Shown: positions 16,486 to 25,881, counted from the stretch's first letter. The stretch is 35,095 nt of DNA from Brasilonema sp. CT11 (GCF_017982655.1 NZ_JABXYX010000082.1:1-35095), one strand, 5' to 3'. Numbers and translations are program-made. The notes: generated by a model from the sequence alone, not told the origin.

Positions 16486-17730
16486 TTATTGAGTCAAAAC
16501 TCGTTCAATTTTCTCAAATGCCCAATCTATTTCATCTTGGGAAATAACAAGAGGCGGGGCAAAACGGATAACATTATCTCTCGTCTCTTTCGCTAATAAT
16601 CCCTCTTTGGCTAACGCCTTACAAAAACGTCTTGCGCCACCAGCTTCTTGATGCAATTCCATCCCAATGAGTAAGCCTTTTCCGCGTACTTCCTTGATAT
16701 GTGAACTTTTGATAGATTGTAATTTCGCCTGAAAATATTCTCCCAAAATAGCCGCTTTTCCTGATAAATCCTCATCTATGATCACATCAAGTGCTGCATT
16801 TCCAATTGCAGCCGCTAAAGGATTTCCTCCAAAAGTACTACCATGATCTCCTGGTTGAAATACACTCATCACTTCATCAGTAGAAATGAAAGCAGAAATT
16901 GGATAAAAGCCACCAGATAAGGCTTTTCCGACAGTTATTCCATCTGGTTTGACATTTTCATATTGATGGGCAAACATTTTGCCTGTTCTTCCCAATCCAG
17001 TTTGAATTTCATCAAAAATCAGTAATACATCATGCGCACGGCAGATGTCTTCTGCTTGTTTGAAAAATCCATTGGGAGGAACAATAATACCACCTTCACC
17101 CTGAATTGGTTCTACCAAAAATGCAGCAGTGTGAGGACTCATCGCTTTTTCTAAAGCTTCAGCATCACCGAAAGGTATGACTTTAAACCCAGTTGTTAAA
17201 GGTCCAAATCCATCTTGATATTGTTCTTCTGTGGAGAAACTGATTAAACTAATAGTGCGTCCAGAAAAATTATTGCTGCAAACAATAATCTCTGCCTGAT
17301 TTTCCGGTACACCTTTGACTTTGTAAGCCCACTTACGAATTGCTTTGATCGCAGTCTCAACAGCTTCCGCTCCAGAATTCATGGGTAACACTTTTGGCAA
17401 GCCAGAAATTTTACAAAGCTTTTCGTAAAATCTTCCCAACTGATCATTGCGAAAAGCCCTAGAAGTGAGTGTTACTTTTTGAGCTTGCTTGATCATAGCT
17501 TCAAGAATTTTCGGATGACAATGACCTTGATTGAGTGCTGAGTAAGCCGAAAGAAAATCCAGATATTTTTTACCTTCTATATCCCATACCCACACCCCTT
17601 CTCCTTTGGTTATAACTACATCTAAAGGATGGTAATTATCAGCGCCATATTGCTGTTCTAATTCGATGTAATCCTCAGTATTCATTGTGTTGAAGTTGGG
17701 AATTACCACAGTTTGATTCGCTGCTTGCAT
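16486..17730 (-). CDS. rocD: Ornithine aminotransferase (ornithine--oxo-acid transaminase)
   Basis: A PLP-dependent class III aminotransferase that converts ornithine and 2-oxoglutarate to glutamate semialdehyde and glutamate, linking arginine breakdown to proline/glutamate. The 414-residue length fits. Motifs: MNSGAEAVETAIKA (PLP phosphate, about 117-130), FDEIQTGLGRTG (Asp240), TVGKALSGGFYPISA (Schiff-base Lys269) and STFGGNPLAAA. The N-terminal DYIELEQQYGADNYHPLDVV is typical of ornithine rather than acetylornithine aminotransferases. The ATG at 17730 has a clear AGGAG RBS. It is an arginine-catabolism counterpart to argJ, found 7 kb away. Confidence 0.93.
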   Translation of the reverse strand: MQAANQTVVIPNFNTMNTEDYIELEQQYGADNYHPLDVVITKGEGVWVWDIEGKKYLDFLSAYSALNQGHCHPKILEAMIKQAQKVTLTSRAFRNDQLGRFYEKLCKISGLPKVLPMNSGAEAVETAIKAIRKWAYKVKGVPENQAEIIVCSNNFSGRTISLISFSTEEQYQDGFGPLTTGFKVIPFGDAEALEKAMSPHTAAFLVEPIQGEGGIIVPPNGFFKQAEDICRAHDVLLIFDEIQTGLGRTGKMFAHQYENVKPDGITVGKALSGGFYPISAFISTDEVMSVFQPGDHGSTFGGNPLAAAIGNAALDVIIDEDLSGKAAILGEYFQAKLQSIKSSHIKEVRGKGLLIGMELHQEAGGARRFCKALAKEGLLAKETRDNVIRFAPPLVISQDEIDWAFEKIERVLTQ

Positions 17731-17991
17731 ATTTGCTCCTAAAAATTTTATGTAGATCTAGAATTAGAAAACAGCCAAAAGATCACGTGTTGAATGAGTT
17801 ATTCAACCACAGTAAACTGAATTTCGGAGAAATCCAGCTTCGTTTTTTATTTCGTATTTCCTAATTCCGGGTTGATATTGACAAACAGATTGAAGGCGCA
17901 ACTCTCTGGACTAACTTTGTGATGTCAAAGACAAGCGCTATTATGTGATGCTAATGGATTTTGTGTTAATATTTAAACAGCTAGTAAGTAC

Positions 17992-18210
17992 TTATTGACC
18001 AGCCATTTGCTCCTCTTCCAAAAACGCAGCTTGTGTAGGACATCTTGTTCCTACATTTAGGGACGAAAAGCAGTTGTCCATTCTGTCAGAATGTGAAACT
18101 TTGCTGGCATAAGAATCAATAGTGTAAACGGTGACGTTATCAACAAGCCACAGGTGTTCTGACTGAGAGACTTTCGTCTCCACAGTTGTTGCCAAGTGCT
18201 GAATTTGCAC
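17992..18210 (-). CDS. Possible small hypothetical protein (72 codons)
   Basis: GTG start, no clear RBS. The product is not low-complexity (MQIQHLATTVETKVSQ... ending LEEEQMAGQ) and contains two Cys residues, but I recognise no domain. There is no membrane segment. It may be a genuine orphan or chance; listed at low confidence. Confidence 0.25.
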   Translation of the reverse strand: MQIQHLATTVETKVSQSEHLWLVDNVTVYTIDSYASKVSHSDRMDNCFSSLNVGTRCPTQAAFLEEEQMAGQ

Positions 18211-18350
18211 TCGTCTTTTTCCCTGACTTCTGGTGGCTAACCCACTAGAACTGACTTATAAATTCAGTATATCACTGTTTGGTACGGTTCTTACCGCTAA
18301 ATTTTTACAACGGGAATCCCAGTACAAAGACTTATTCCTGAAAACATCGC

Positions 18351-18532
18351 TTATATATAGGAATCCGGTTTGACTTGGTGAATTACAAAGTAGAGAGAGG
18401 GAACAGGAAACAGGGAACAGGGAACAGGAATTGTTTATATAGGAATCCGGTTTGATTTGGTGAGACAAGTGCTTGATGAGGGTTTTCCGACAGAGGCATC
18501 TGGCGAACCTGAAGGGTGAATTACAAAGTAGA
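18351..18532. repeat. Direct-repeat pair with a 50-bp insertion in the second copy
   Basis: Copy 1 (about 18351-18395) contains GAATCCGGTTTGACTTGGTG followed directly by AATTACAAAGTAGAG. Copy 2 (about 18434-18532) has the same sequence but is split after GGTGA at 18459-18463. A 50-bp segment (18464-18513) follows, then GGTGA again (18514-18518) and AATTACAAAGTAGAG. Between the copies is a GGGAACA-type tandem repeat (about 18397-18430). Confidence 0.7.
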
Positions 18533-18583
18533 GGTAGGGTTATTAGTGTACGCAGTTTATGACGACTACTTATCTCAAGGAAA

Positions 18584-19060
18584 ATGGTGGAAAACAAGTA
18601 TTTAATTCGTTTAGCAAAACCTGATGATTTAGATGTATTGGTTGAATTCAATCAAGCAATGGCACGTGAAACCGAGGACAAAGACCTCTCTATAGATATT
18701 CTCACTGCTGGTGTACAAACATTATTGAAAAATCCTATTTTGGGTTTTTATGTTGTTGCAGAAAACAAGGATAAAGTGACTGGTTCTCTGATGGTAACAA
18801 CAGAGTGGAGCGACTGGCGAAATGGAATATTTTGGTGGATACAAAGTGTTTACGTTCACCCAGATTTTCGTCGTCAAGGGATTTATCGCCAACTCTATGA
18901 ATTTGTCAAAGAAAAAGCTAGAAATCAACAAAATGAATTAAAAATATGTGGTTTTAGACTTTATGTGGAACATCAAAATACTGTTGCGCAAAAGACTTAT
19001 GAAGCTTTAGGTATGAAGGACACAGGCTATATGATCTTCGAGGAACTTGAGTTGGGATGA
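18584..19060 (+). CDS. GNAT-family N-acetyltransferase
   Basis: A 158-residue acetyl-CoA-dependent acyltransferase. The acetyl-CoA loop is VHPDFRRQGIYRQLY (91-105), matching the R/Q-x-x-G-x-G/A motif with Tyr in the last place. NTVAQKTYEALGMKDTGYMIFE near the C-terminus is the usual GNAT beta6/beta7 region. The ATG has an AAGG RBS five bases upstream. The substrate cannot be told from sequence. It converges with the filamentous haemagglutinin-like gene across a hairpin repeat. Confidence 0.9.
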   Translation: MVENKYLIRLAKPDDLDVLVEFNQAMARETEDKDLSIDILTAGVQTLLKNPILGFYVVAENKDKVTGSLMVTTEWSDWRNGIFWWIQSVYVHPDFRRQGIYRQLYEFVKEKARNQQNELKICGFRLYVEHQNTVAQKTYEALGMKDTGYMIFEELELG

Positions 19061-19094
19061 CCTACTTAATACCTATGAATGCAACGCGCGTGTG

Positions 19095-19175
19095 ACCTCA
19101 CCCCGGCTTTGGCTTACGCCAAAACCTCCCCTCTCCTTAACAAGGAGAGGGGTGCCCGTTAGGGCGGGGTGAGGT
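19095..19175. repeat. Nested hairpins between convergent genes (possible bidirectional terminator)
   Basis: An outer perfect 11-bp inverted repeat ACCTCACCCCG/CGGGGTGAGGT (19095-19105, 19165-19175) encloses an inner stem CCCCTCTCCTT/AGGAGAGGGG (19128-19152). This is a common cyanobacterial intergenic repeat type. Its place between two convergent genes would suit termination, but there is no long T tract. Confidence 0.6.
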
Positions 19176-19215
19176 TAAATCGACGTGGAATCAAAGTTTG
19201 AACGTTCTACATATC

Positions 19216-22200
19216 TTATTTCACTGCAGCACAATTACTAGTAGGCGCTGGCTGCTGACGCTGTGGACTAGTCTTAGTAGGATCATAAGCGACCAGCACC
19301 ACCTCACCTTTTTCGTTATATATCCAACCTTGAGCAGGTACTATCTGTTTGACAGGTGGCTTTTGAGATGGCTGCTTTTGTGTTGCATTTGTTGAACTTA
19401 CCGTAATAACAACAGGTTTAATTAAATCAACCCGCACATTATCACTACTGAGGATTTTATTAGGATCAGTTGGCAGTCCGCCGCGTCCGGTGATGGTAAA
19501 GCTGCTACCAGAACCTTTGGTACAGGGATTTTGGGCAACCTGCTGTGCTGGGTCAACCACAGTTTCTGTTAATTCAAATAACCCTTGGGTGGGGTCAATC
19601 TCAGGTGTATTGATTTGCACTGTACCACTGAACTGTAGACCAAGCGCAGAACTGGCGGTGATATCACTCAATGGTGTTTCCTGGGGTCGATACTCAATAC
19701 CAAAGATACCGCCTTTAGTATTGATGCTTATCCGACCACCAAAGCTTTCTTCTGCTTTAGCAGTGATATCACTATTTTCTGATGGAAAGGCGACGAGATT
19801 ACCAGCATTAATGGTGATATTGCCGCCAGTTGCTAAGCCAGTGGCATTGGTGGTTATCTTGCTACCACGACGCAACAGCACATAATCGCTTGCGCGCAGG
19901 TTGATATTTCCTTGCTCCCCGAAAGCAGTGTCGGCGCTGATAGTTGAGCCATTGTCCAGACGGATAGAGCGAGCATCAACTCCTATGTTGCCAGCAGCAC
20001 CATTGCCTGTACTGCTAGCAGTGACTTGAGCGCCATCATTGAGGGATACTTTTGGAGCGTTGATGTTGATATTGCCACCTTCCCCCACGCCTGTTTTTTC
20101 CACTGTACTGAAGATGCCAGTGTTACTGCCTGCCAAATCAACTGCACCTGACGCTCGCACCGACACATTGCCTGCATTTCCTTGTCCCAAAGTGCTGGCA
20201 GCCAGTACCGCACCATCGCTTAAAGAGAAGGAACCAGAGGAAATCTTAATATCGCCCCCATTGCCCATCGCCTCCGTGTTCACGAAGCTGAAAATCGCAC
20301 TGCGATATGTGTCCTTGACCCCAGCAATTGTTACTGGTCCTGTGACATCAACACTGACATTGCCTGCATTCCCCCTTCCGGCTGGCTGGGTGGAAGATGC
20401 TTCACGAACTGCGCTTATGAGTTGAGCACCATCTTTAAGAGAGAGTGTTGCTGCCTTGATATCGATATTGCCTCCTTTACCCACTCCTCCTGCTTCCACT
20501 GCGCTTGTAATGCCAGTGTTACTGCCTGCAAGCGAAACGAAATCCGATGCTCGCACCGACACATTGCCTGCATTTCCTTGTCCACTGGTGCTGGCAATAA
20601 GTCTACCAATATCGCTTAAAGACAAGGAACCAGAGGAAATAGTAATGTTCCCCCCATTGCCCACAGCCCCTGTTTGCACAAGGCTGAAAATGCCACTGTA
20701 AGATCCATCCTTTTCACCAGTAATTGTTACTGGTCCAGTGACATCAACAGTGACATTACCTGCATCCCCCCTTCCGGCTGGCTGGGTGGAAGATGCTTGA
20801 TTAACTAGGGTTTGCAGTTGAGCACCATCCTTGAGTAAGAAAGTTGCACCCTTGATGTCGATATTGCCACCTTTGCCCACACCTCCTGCTTCCACAGTGC
20901 TGAAGATGCGGGTGTTACTGCCTGCAAGCTCAACGACACCGGACGCTCGCACCGACACACTGCCTGCATTTCCTTGTCCCAAGGTGCTGGCATTTAATCT
21001 GCCACCATCGGTTAAGGAGAAGGAACCAGAGAAAATAGTAATATTCCCCGCATTGCCCACAGCCCCCGTGTTGACTCGACTGAAAATCGCACTGGGCAAT
21101 CCATCCTTGACCGCAGCAATTGTTACTGGTCCTGTAACATCAACAGTGACATTGCCTGCATCTCCTCTTCCGGGTGGCTGGGTATCAAATGCTTCACGAA
21201 CTGAGGTTAGCAGTTGAGCACCATCTTTGAGTGAGAAAGTTGCTGCCTTGATGTCGATATTGCCTCCTTTGCCTACACCTCCTGCTTCCACATTGCTGAA
21301 AATGGCAGTGTTACTCCCTGCAAGCTCAACGGCACCCGACGCTCTCACCGACACACTGCCTGCATTTCCTTGTCCTAAGGTGCTGGCATTTAATCTGCCA
21401 CCATCGGTTAAGGAGAAGGAACCAGAGAAAATAGTAATATTCCCCGCATTGCCCACAGCCCCCGTGTTGACTTGACTGAAAATCGCACTGGGCAATCCAT
21501 CCTTGACCCCAGCAATTGTTACTGGTCCTGTAACATCAACAGTGACATTGCCTGCATCTCCTCTTCCGGGTGGCTGGGTATCAAATGCTTCACGAACTGC
21601 GGTTAGCAGTTGAGCACCATCTTTGAGTGAGAAAGCTGCTGCCTTAATGTCGATATTGCCACCTTTACCCACACCTCCTGCTTCCACAGTACTGAATATA
21701 CTAGTATTACTGCCTGCAAGCGAAACTGCACCCGATGCTAGCACCGACACATTGCCTGCATTTCCTTGTCCTAAGGTGCTAGCAGCTATTTGAGCACCAT
21801 CACTTAAAGACAAGGAGCGAGTTGTTATATTGATGTTGCCAGCATTGCCCACTGCTTGCGATCGCACATTATTGTATACATAGCTCTGTCCTACAACTTT
21901 TATGTCCCCTGTGGCATCCAGCGTAATATCTCCTGCCTGACTACCAACTGTCCCCAAACCTTGGTCTATTCCCCCATATAACGTACTTCCTCCGGAAATA
22001 TCTAAATTGCGGGCGTTGACTGCAATACTGCCGCCCCCGGCTGAGCTAACATTTACTCTCACTTCATTAGTGAGCGATACATCACCTCTTTGCACTCCCA
22101 CTGGAAAACTCAAGCTGCCATCACCATTAAGTCCTACCGTCCCAGGAGCAGATAATCCTCCTAACTCAACTCGTCCTCCTGGTGCAAACAGATCAGGAGC

Positions 22201-22842
22201 ATCTAAGCTGAGGTTACCGCCTACCAGTGCTAAGGTCTTTCCTTCAGGTACCTGAAGAATAGGATATTGAGTTGTCGTAGATTGAGTCGTGATGCTTTGT
22301 GGATTATCCCGAAATCTCAACCCAATCGGAACATTTATAGTTAACAATGGTGGTGCTTGGGGATTCGTCGCACTAAACTCAAACCCATTCTTAAACAGCA
22401 AACTATTTGCCGTACTTCCCAAAAAAGAACCACCCACATCCAACCGGGCATTTCGTCCGAAGATAATTCCATTCGGGTTGATTAAAAACAAGTTAGCATT
22501 GCCGCCCAACACACCCAAAACACCCTGAATGTTCGAGACATTACCCCCAGTCACTCTGGTGAGTATGTTTGCAATCCCTGCCGGATTAGAAAAATAAGCT
22601 CCTCTACCAGCATTGATATTAAATTCCTGAAAACTATGAAACAGGTTTGCCCCACGAGTTGCACCCCCATCAATCCTGTCGCTAGGGATGCCCTTAATAT
22701 CAACATTGGGAGCAACAACAGAATTTTCTGCGCCGAGACTGTTATCAGGAGTGATTTGTGCACTTGCGATGGTGAAGTGGCTAAAGCTTGCTAGGGTTGC
22801 AAGGGGTAAGGTGAACAAAAAGACCTGTTTTATGCTCAGCAT
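19216..22842 (-). CDS. Secreted TPS-type filamentous haemagglutinin-like protein with 132-residue repeats
   Basis: A 1208-residue TpsA-like exoprotein predicted to fold as a beta-helix. A signal peptide (1-28, ending IASA) is followed by the haemagglutination-activity/TPS domain (about 30-300) with TRVTGGNVSNIQG and INPNGIIFG (121-129). From about residue 339 the protein repeats every 132 residues (396 bp): four full units and a partial fifth, each with STLGQGNAG, LAGSNT, GVGKGGNIDIKAA, LKDGAQL and VDVTGPVTI. The C-terminal CTKGSGSSFTITGRGGLPTDP is the usual end of cyanobacterial members. The matching TpsB outer-membrane transporter is not in the window. The ATG at 22842 has a weak RBS. Role is probably adhesion or surface contact (inferred from family). 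Confidence 0.92.
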   Translation of the reverse strand: MLSIKQVFLFTLPLATLASFSHFTIASAQITPDNSLGAENSVVAPNVDIKGIPSDRIDGGATRGANLFHSFQEFNINAGRGAYFSNPAGIANILTRVTGGNVSNIQGVLGVLGGNANLFLINPNGIIFGRNARLDVGGSFLGSTANSLLFKNGFEFSATNPQAPPLLTINVPIGLRFRDNPQSITTQSTTTQYPILQVPEGKTLALVGGNLSLDAPDLFAPGGRVELGGLSAPGTVGLNGDGSLSFPVGVQRGDVSLTNEVRVNVSSAGGGSIAVNARNLDISGGSTLYGGIDQGLGTVGSQAGDITLDATGDIKVVGQSYVYNNVRSQAVGNAGNINITTRSLSLSDGAQIAASTLGQGNAGNVSVLASGAVSLAGSNTSIFSTVEAGGVGKGGNIDIKAAAFSLKDGAQLLTAVREAFDTQPPGRGDAGNVTVDVTGPVTIAGVKDGLPSAIFSQVNTGAVGNAGNITIFSGSFSLTDGGRLNASTLGQGNAGSVSVRASGAVELAGSNTAIFSNVEAGGVGKGGNIDIKAATFSLKDGAQLLTSVREAFDTQPPGRGDAGNVTVDVTGPVTIAAVKDGLPSAIFSRVNTGAVGNAGNITIFSGSFSLTDGGRLNASTLGQGNAGSVSVRASGVVELAGSNTRIFSTVEAGGVGKGGNIDIKGATFLLKDGAQLQTLVNQASSTQPAGRGDAGNVTVDVTGPVTITGEKDGSYSGIFSLVQTGAVGNGGNITISSGSLSLSDIGRLIASTSGQGNAGNVSVRASDFVSLAGSNTGITSAVEAGGVGKGGNIDIKAATLSLKDGAQLISAVREASSTQPAGRGNAGNVSVDVTGPVTIAGVKDTYRSAIFSFVNTEAMGNGGDIKISSGSFSLSDGAVLAASTLGQGNAGNVSVRASGAVDLAGSNTGIFSTVEKTGVGEGGNININAPKVSLNDGAQVTASSTGNGAAGNIGVDARSIRLDNGSTISADTAFGEQGNINLRASDYVLLRRGSKITTNATGLATGGNITINAGNLVAFPSENSDITAKAEESFGGRISINTKGGIFGIEYRPQETPLSDITASSALGLQFSGTVQINTPEIDPTQGLFELTETVVDPAQQVAQNPCTKGSGSSFTITGRGGLPTDPNKILSSDNVRVDLIKPVVITVSSTNATQKQPSQKPPVKQIVPAQGWIYNEKGEVVLVAYDPTKTSPQRQQPAPTSNCAAVK
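20040..21828 (-). repeat. 396-bp tandem repeats inside the haemagglutinin-like gene
   Basis: The marker CACCGACACAYTGCCTGCAT (plus strand) occurs at 20158, 20554, 20950, 21346 and 21742, exactly 396 bp apart each time. Units 1-3 are the most alike; the copy nearest the C-terminus has diverged. The unbroken period shows no frame-disturbing indels between these copies. Confidence 0.9.
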
Positions 22843-23461
22843 TTCACGAGTATTGAATATCAGGTTGGGAAAAATACTTTAAAATAAGTAAAATTGCGGC
22901 TATTCAGTATACATATCAGGTTTGTAGGCTAAAGAATACATATTTGTAATATTTTGTGACAAAGTGTTGTCATATATAACAACCCTAAATGATTTGTGAA
23001 AAACAAGATCCCCGACTTCTTAAAGAAGTCGGGGATCTGACTTACATACATATAAATTTTTATCTTGCGTTCATATATTTTCTTTTGTCCGCCTTGTCTT
23101 CCTTATCTTCCCTGTCTCAAGAACTGCGTGATATCTTTGAAGGCAACCCTGTATTAAAAGCGGTAGTGCACGCCTGTAACAAAGGTTGATTACACCCTTT
23201 ACCGAAGAAAACAGAATAACACCCCGTGACTGAAGACGAACAATTTAAGTATGCAAATTTTTTCAGAAAATCCTCTCATCCTAAAGTAGTATTTTATACG
23301 TTTATGAAGATATGTGAAATTCAAATTAGCATGTGATTAAACTCGTGCGGTTTCTTGCGCTAGCAACATATGAAAGAAACACCATCCCGCTTCTAACCTG
23401 TTAAGCGTTCCCGTTCGGCTAACGCTCAGGGCGAAGCCTGTTCCCTGTATCTTTTCGGTTG
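22843..23461. other. Intergenic region with a palindromic repeat
   Basis: 619 bp. AT-rich promoter sequence for the haemagglutinin-like gene (22843-23000), then the hairpin at 23006-23038, then sequence with no supported gene. A 66-codon plus ORF at 22989-23189 runs through the hairpin and has no RBS. A short repeat-like GC patch is at about 23400-23450. Confidence 0.6.
23006..23038. repeat. Perfect palindromic repeat AGATCCCCGACTTCTT...
   Basis: AGATCCCCGACTTCTT pairs with AAGAAGTCGGGGATCT across a one-base centre. It is a widespread cyanobacterial intergenic hairpin type and has no T tract. Confidence 0.75.
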
Positions 23462-24079
23462 CTAATCGAAGTCTGTGGGCAAATCTGGATTGCGGTAATG
23501 CTGAAAAAGTCGGGTGATTTGAGCAGGGGTTACACGCCCAAGGGATAGTTCTGGAATGTTGTCTTCAGGGAAAAAATCCACTTCTTCTGTTTCAATACTC
23601 GCTGATGGGGAACCACCAACAAGTTCACACAGAAAAAAGAGCTTGTAGACGTAATGCGCATGCGGTGGATGTCCTTGTCTGTTTCTGTCATACACAGCCA
23701 ACAGTTTTATCGCGCGTGTCTGATATCCAGATTCTTCAAAAATTTCTCTAACAGCTACCTCACTCGGTGAGTCGCCAATATCCGCCCAGCCACCTGGTAA
23801 AGTCCAACAACCGTCTTGTCGTTCCTTGACTAACAATATAGTATTGTCGCGAAACACTGCTCCACGCACGTCAACTTTGGGCGTCGCGTATCCCACTTCA
23901 CGAGCGAATAAATCAAGGATATAGCTGTGTTCGACATTCGAGTATGTTGACATGATTTCAGCGGCGATAGCCTGAAGCACTTTATAGCGCTCAATGTCAT
24001 AAGGATTTTCGGTAAAAGTTAAACCATTTTGGGCGATCGCCTGTAATTTTTGTGTCCATTCCAGCCATTTCGGTTCCAC
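23462..24079 (-). CDS. Nudix hydrolase with nucleoside-diphosphate-type N-terminal domain
   Basis: A 205-residue Nudix pyrophosphohydrolase. The N-terminal helical part (WLEWTQKLQAIAQNGLTFT..., 5-45) matches the Nudix_N_2 type that precedes hydrolases of X-linked nucleoside diphosphates such as ADP-ribose. The Nudix box spans 97-119 and ends REIFEESGY (111-119); its first Glu is replaced by Asp103 (IGDSPSE), while the metal-binding REIFEE is intact. The start is GTG at 24079 with GGGAG eight bases upstream. It lies 67 bp after pgk on the same strand, with a palindromic repeat between. Substrate uncertain. Confidence 0.88.
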   Translation of the reverse strand: MEPKWLEWTQKLQAIAQNGLTFTENPYDIERYKVLQAIAAEIMSTYSNVEHSYILDLFAREVGYATPKVDVRGAVFRDNTILLVKERQDGCWTLPGGWADIGDSPSEVAVREIFEESGYQTRAIKLLAVYDRNRQGHPPHAHYVYKLFFLCELVGGSPSASIETEEVDFFPEDNIPELSLGRVTPAQITRLFQHYRNPDLPTDFD

Positions 24080-24096
24080 AATTTTCTCCCTATATT

Positions 24097-24126
24097 TGTA
24101 GAGACGTAGCGTGCTACGTCTCTACA
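24097..24126. repeat. Palindromic repeat TGTAGAGACGTAGC...
   Basis: TGTAGAGACGTAGC and GCTACGTCTCTACA are perfect complements around a GT centre. It is the intact form of the repeat that is split at 9533-9713. It sits between the pgk stop and the Nudix GTG. Confidence 0.8.
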
Positions 24127-24146
24127 TTGGTTTTAGATATTAGCCT

Positions 24147-25349
24147 TTATGCTTCATCTAGCGCCACAATACCAGGTAATTCCTTACCTTCGAGCAGTTC
24201 TAAACTAGCACCGCCACCAGTGGAAATGTGGCTCATTTGATCAGCTAAACCAACTTTTTCCACAGCAGCTACGGAATCACCGCCGCCGATGATGGTGGTT
24301 GCGCCGCCTTTGCTGATGTCGGCGAGTGTGCGGGCGATCGCTTCTGTTCCTGCAGCAAACTTGTCAAACTCAAACACACCCATTGGACCGTTCCAAATCA
24401 CACTCTTGCAATCAGCAAGGGCTTCTTGGAACACTTTTATCGAATCAGGTCCGATATCCAACCCCATCCAACCATCAGGAATACTTTCCACGCTAACGGT
24501 TTGAGAATTGGCATCAGCAGCAAACTTATCTGCTACAACCACATCTGTGGGTAGCAAGAAAGTGACGCCCTTTTCTTTAGCCTTAGCTTCCAAAGACTTC
24601 GCCAATTCTAGCTTATCTTCTTCCACCAATGACTTACCGACACTCAAACCACGAGCTTTAAAGAAGGTGAAAATCATTCCACCGCCAATGATCAGTTTGT
24701 CGCACTTTTCCAAAAGGGCTTCAATCACGCCAATTTTGCTGGAAACTTTGGAACCGCCGATAATAGCCACCAAAGGACGCTGAGGATTTTCGATTGCCTT
24801 TTGCAGATACTGCAATTCTTTTTCAATCAAAAACCCACCCACAGAAGGACTCAGGTACTTCGTCACGCCTTCAGTAGAAGCGTGAGCGCGGTGTGCGGTA
24901 CCAAAAGCGTCGTTAACATACAAATCGGCATTTGCTGCCAGTTTTTTGGCAAATTCTGGGTCGTTTTTCTCCTCTTCTTTGTAGAAACGGACGTTTTCAA
25001 GCAGCAAAACTTGTCCATTTTGTAAAGCCCCAACTTTCGTTGCAACTTCATCGCCGATAGAGTCGTCAGTTTTGACAACTTCTTGCCCCAATAACTCAGA
25101 CAGACGCTTAGCAACCGGAGTCAACCGCAGTTTGTCATCTACACCCTTGGGACGCCCAAAATGGCTCACTAAAATCACCTTAGCTCCCTTCTGCGTCAAA
25201 TCCTGTATGGTAGGCAGAGCAGCACGAATGCGAGTATCATCTGTAATGTTGCCAGAATCATCAACTGGTACGTTAAAATCAACTCGCACCAGAGCGCGTT
25301 TACCAGACAACTCTTCTGCAGATAAATTTGCTAAAGTTTTCTTGGACAC
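24147..25349 (-). CDS. pgk: Phosphoglycerate kinase
   Basis: Transfers phosphate between 1,3-bisphosphoglycerate and ADP in glycolysis and, in the reverse direction, in the Calvin cycle. The 400-residue length is normal. Substrate-site motifs are RVDFNVP (22-28) and SHFGRPKG (about 62-69); then [32 protein letters not shown] (hinge/nucleotide domain), WNGPMGVFE and [13 protein letters not shown] at the ATP site. The start is GTG with an excellent AGGAGG RBS eight bases upstream. It is divergent from the universal stress protein gene across 90 bp. Confidence 0.98.
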   Translation of the reverse strand: MSKKTLANLSAEELSGKRALVRVDFNVPVDDSGNITDDTRIRAALPTIQDLTQKGAKVILVSHFGRPKGVDDKLRLTPVAKRLSELLGQEVVKTDDSIGDEVATKVGALQNGQVLLLENVRFYKEEEKNDPEFAKKLAANADLYVNDAFGTAHRAHASTEGVTKYLSPSVGGFLIEKELQYLQKAIENPQRPLVAIIGGSKVSSKIGVIEALLEKCDKLIIGGGMIFTFFKARGLSVGKSLVEEDKLELAKSLEAKAKEKGVTFLLPTDVVVADKFAADANSQTVSVESIPDGWMGLDIGPDSIKVFQEALADCKSVIWNGPMGVFEFDKFAAGTEAIARTLADISKGGATTIIGGGDSVAAVEKVGLADQMSHISTGGGASLELLEGKELPGIVALDEA

Positions 25350-25439
25350 GGCACAAACCTCCTGATTGCCTGTTTGTTATGTTTTGATGAGTACAACCAT
25401 CCAGATTTTACCGAGTCATGGGGGCACAGGTGAATCCGA

Positions 25440-25847
25440 ATGTTTAAAACAGTTCTGTTTCCAATTGATCAAAGTCGAGAAGCACGCGAAGCAGCCGAAG
25501 TGGTTGTTAATATAGTGCAAAAGTATGGTAGTAAATTGGTGCTACTGAGTGTAGTTGAGGAACCCGCCGCAGACTCGCCCAACGGGGATGCCATGTCCTC
25601 ACCAGAAACAGTAGCCCAACTACTAGAAACAGCCAAATCCCTGTTTGCTGGGCAAGGCATTTCAGCCGAAGCCTTGGAACGGCAAGGCAAACCTGCTTTT
25701 ACCATCTGTGATGTGGCAGATGATATAGGAGCAAATTTAATTGTCATGGGTTGTCGAGGGCTAGGCTTGACTGACGAGGGGTCAACTGATAGCGTTACCA
25801 CCCGCGTGATTAATCTTTCTCCTTGCCCAGTCTTAGTTGTGCCGTAG
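25440..25847 (+). CDS. Universal stress protein (UspA family)
   Basis: A 135-residue single Usp domain starting MFKTVLFPIDQSREAREAAE. The usual nucleotide motif G-x2-G-x9-G-(S/T) appears as GCRGLGLTDEGSTDSVTTRV, with the glycine spacing altered, so ATP binding is uncertain. The protein ends LSPCPVLVVP, as in the family. The ATG has an AGGTGA RBS. It diverges from pgk, so both promoters lie in 90 bp. Role: stress-related nucleotide-binding protein (family knowledge). Confidence 0.9.
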   Translation: MFKTVLFPIDQSREAREAAEVVVNIVQKYGSKLVLLSVVEEPAADSPNGDAMSSPETVAQLLETAKSLFAGQGISAEALERQGKPAFTICDVADDIGANLIVMGCRGLGLTDEGSTDSVTTRVINLSPCPVLVVP

Positions 25848-25881
25848 GGAGTCAGGAGTAAAGATGAATTAAATTTTGCTG

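Larger units (their letters stand above)
17731..18583. other. Long intergenic region between rocD and the acetyltransferase
   Basis: 853 bp. The first 260 bp are AT-rich and should hold the rocD promoter; I see no clear NtcA site. A possible small ORF is at 17992-18210, and a stack of direct repeats with an insertion is at 18351-18532. The minus-strand ORF at 18256-18651 crosses these repeats and is not supported. Confidence 0.55.

Noticed and set aside
18256-18651. 131-codon minus-strand ORF
   Set aside because: It runs through the direct repeats and overlaps the start of the acetyltransferase gene; its product mirrors the repeats (SLFPVSCSLSLLCNSPS).
22989-23189. 66-codon plus-strand ORF
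   Set aside because: It starts beside and reads through the palindromic repeat 23006-23038 and has no RBS.
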